This document shows positions 62,318-64,000 of a stretch of 64,000 bases of DNA, one piece after another (the stretch's first letter is position 1; each line of letters opens with the position of its first letter). The translations under genes were made by a program, and so were the position numbers. The notes under the pieces are model-generated. The model was not told the DNA's origin. It did no database searches and saw nothing but the letters and a program-made list of their open reading frames with translations. The DNA is from Rikenellaceae bacterium (lineage in GTDB: Bacteria; Bacteroidota; Bacteroidia; Bacteroidales; Rikenellaceae), in contig JAFRZW010000005.1 of NCBI GenBank assembly GCA_017442365.1, positions 50,842 to 114,841 on the forward strand, in the 5' to 3' direction.

Positions 62318-62325
62318 CAAAGATA
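62318..62325 (-). promoter_or_regulatory. -7 box of rpmI-rplT
   Basis: Minus-strand TATCTTTG about 37 nt upstream of the rpmI ATG, without a good -33. It supports a transcript starting between the YiiX-like gene and rpmI. Confidence 0.5.
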
Positions 62326-62412
62326 ATGCTTTTTTCTCAAACACACACTTTTCTCCCCAAAATATTTCAATTTGGGGCACTTTTGGGGTGTTTGAGAGTG
62401 GGGTGGCGACGG

Positions 62413-63069
62413 CTAAAAGAATCGATAAACCTCCTCGATCACCTCGTCGCACGACATTTGCGAGGGGTTGGTACCCGGTACGCCTTCGGGAACTTCGGCG
62501 CCATATTTCTCGAAATGTTCGATCCACGTCGAGTCGATCTCGCCCGTCTGCATATTGCGGAACGACATCGGTACGGTCGAGAATATCGAACTACCGTCCT
62601 CGTCGAGGTATGCCAACGCAACCAGCTCGCTGCAATAGATCGAGTCGTTCGCGGGGCTGAACACAAAGTCGTAGGTGTAGCCGATATACTCGCGGGCACG
62701 CTCCACGGCAGTCTCGCGCAGATGACGAAACTCGGGCTTGACGCGCGCAACGGTTACAATGGGACGCCCACCAATGGTGTCCGAGTTGCCGAGGTAGTGG
62801 TCGAGCGTAACCTCGCGTACGCCCTTGAACACCGCCTCGATAACGGTCGTGTCGTCCTCGTTGATCGAGAGCAGACCCACGTGTGAGTAGCTGATGTTGT
62901 CGCGTCCGACGGCCACGCCTTCGACCGCTTCGGCGAAATCACTCGGCTTGAAAACCTGAAAAAGCAGGTCGCCGTGTTCCAAATTCGGGGTGTCTGTCGG
63001 GGTGGTCGGGGCGCAAGCTACGGCCGCCAGAGCCATACCTATATATAATATATAGCGCAATTTCATCAT
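62413..63069 (-). CDS. YiiX/YebB-like NlpC/P60 cysteine hydrolase, lipoprotein
   Basis: A 218-aa lipoprotein (signal MMKLRYILYIGMALAAVAC). The mature part is a permuted NlpC/P60 (YiiX-like) fold: LEHGDLLFQVFKPS, SYSHVGLLS with the conserved His, and the Cys in SIYCSELVALAYLDEDG. Such proteins hydrolyse amide or ester bonds, sometimes lipids, but the reaction is unknown here. ATG 63069 (or 63066) starts the signal; the extra nine codons upstream are doubtful. Confidence 0.83.
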   Translation of the reverse strand: MMKLRYILYIGMALAAVACAPTTPTDTPNLEHGDLLFQVFKPSDFAEAVEGVAVGRDNISYSHVGLLSINEDDTTVIEAVFKGVREVTLDHYLGNSDTIGGRPIVTVARVKPEFRHLRETAVERAREYIGYTYDFVFSPANDSIYCSELVALAYLDEDGSSIFSTVPMSFRNMQTGEIDSTWIEHFEKYGAEVPEGVPGTNPSQMSCDEVIEEVYRFF

Positions 63070-63320
63070 TTTCTTCGGTTTTTTATAAGCGTACAACTCA
63101 CAAATATACGAAAAGTAATCGGAATAACTATAATTTTGCTCCGAAAATGAATATCTGGCATAAACTTTTTGAGTGCCGAAATCCCGAAAAAGTGCCCCAA
63201 ACGCCCCTCAGTGGCATATTTGACCGAAAATGTGCTCAAAAAAGTTTGTGCGCTAAGTTGCTGATGTTCAAAATGATGAAAAATCGGGGCAAAAATATTT
63301 TGAAAAAAGTTTAAAAATTG
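63070..63320. other. A/T-rich gap before the rRNA promoters
   Basis: No gene seen. Runs of A and T just upstream of P1 could be UP-element-like sequence that boosts rRNA promoters. Confidence 0.4.
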
Positions 63321-63353
63321 TTTGGAAGATTGAAATCAAATGCCTTATCTTTG
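63321..63353 (+). promoter_or_regulatory. rRNA promoter P1
   Basis: TTTG (63321-63324), a 21-nt spacer and TATCTTTG (63346-63353). Confidence 0.75.
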
Positions 63354-63427
63354 CACCCGCAATCGAGAAGCAAACACGGTTGCAGAGTTCTTAACAGAAA
63401 GTTTTTTTGAAAAAAGTTCTCGAAAAA

Positions 63428-63459
63428 TTTGGTGGATTAAAAAAGAGTTCATACCTTTG
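63428..63459 (+). promoter_or_regulatory. rRNA promoter P2
   Basis: TTTG (63428-63431), a 20-nt spacer and TACCTTTG (63452-63459), about 106 nt downstream of P1. Tandem promoters are usual for rrn operons. Confidence 0.75.
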
Positions 63460-63580
63460 CAGTCCCTTTCCGAATGTTTCGAGGGGCGCTTCTGAAAGAG
63501 GTTGCGACGATGTGAAAACTGAGGGCAACAGCGAAAGAGGCGATTAACTTTGGAAGTTCTTTTGTAATAGATAGAACAAC

Positions 63581-63630
63581 GTTCTTTGAAGATATTGAGC
63601 AGCTAAGTTTTGACACTCTCTTCGGAGAGT
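63581..63630 (+). promoter_or_regulatory. rRNA leader: boxA-like site and UUCG hairpin
   Basis: GTTCTTTGAA (63581-63590) is a boxA-like antitermination sequence at the usual place. ACTCTC-TTCG-GAGAGT (63615-63630) is a stable tetraloop hairpin before the 16S 5' processing region. Confidence 0.55.
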
Positions 63631-63681
63631 ATTTCAAAGCAATACCTTTGAGATTGAGCTATGATATTTAAATTTTCTTTT

Positions 63682-64000
<319 letters not shown>

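Noticed and set aside
63449..63637. 62-codon minus-strand frame in the rRNA leader
   Set aside because: It overlaps promoter P2 and the rRNA leader, and has no coding features.

Overview
The window is chromosomal DNA of a Bacteroidota bacterium, most likely from the Alistipes/Rikenellaceae branch of the Bacteroidales. Three things point there. Promoters fit the Bacteroidota primary-sigma pattern (TTTG or TTG, 19-21 nt, TAnnTTTG). Shine-Dalgarno sequences are not evident. The 16S rRNA gene entering at the right edge has an Alistipes-like 5' end, which I judged from memory rather than by alignment. Gene content is housekeeping. I see no phage, plasmid, transposase, CRISPR array or tRNA gene.

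Layout. 0-4.3 kb: rpsO (-), then apbE, a lipid kinase, an AraC regulator and a hemolysin III family protein (+). 4.3-12.2 kb (-): SUI1/YciH factor, a large HExxH/beta-propeller/barrel envelope protein, PBP1A, asd and threonine aldolase. 12.2-13.3 kb: a DUF4435 protein (+). 13.6-20.6 kb: a long minus-strand operon, rsfS-ftsH-cdsA-psd-AI-2E family permease-riboflavin kinase/ahcY, combining membrane-lipid synthesis, membrane proteolysis and methyl-cycle functions. 20.8-31.3 kb: MORN protein, oxyR, a phosphodiester glycosidase, cardiolipin synthase, greA, two envelope proteins, gcvH, birA and a prolyl oligopeptidase. 31.3-39.2 kb: aspartate kinase, trmB, gldH, a PSP1/RicT-like protein, two small secreted proteins, a MATE exporter and an ECF sigma factor with a downstream membrane protein. 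39.5-46.1 kb (+): valS, ileS and a dksA-like gene. 46.3-52.2 kb: a barrel protein, an NlpE-like protein, dsbD, DUF4332 and a DUF6377 regulator. 52.2-59.8 kb: a candidate structured sRNA, rpsU, ComEA-like, FkbM, an RlmI-type methyltransferase, a DEDDy exonuclease, recQ, a PqqD-like protein and a mini winged-helix protein. 59.9-63.1 kb: a GH3 enzyme, rplT-rpmI and a YiiX-like hydrolase. The rRNA operon starts at the right edge with two tandem promoters.

The most unusual observations are three. (1) A family of intergenic two-hairpin elements has four copies (13343, 13463, 21555, 39259). Their stem sequences differ between copies but remain perfectly paired, while a GACACA linker and, in three copies, a 3' tail are conserved. 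One copy carries an extra ~80-nt segment in its apical loop. (2) A complete riboflavin kinase domain runs in frame, with no stop, into a complete S-adenosylhomocysteinase. (3) A candidate sRNA of about 160 nt has its own promoter and terminator. Heptameric (ATTCAAR)n tracts also mark several gene ends.

All calls rest on reading the sequence and on remembered family motifs. No database search was run.
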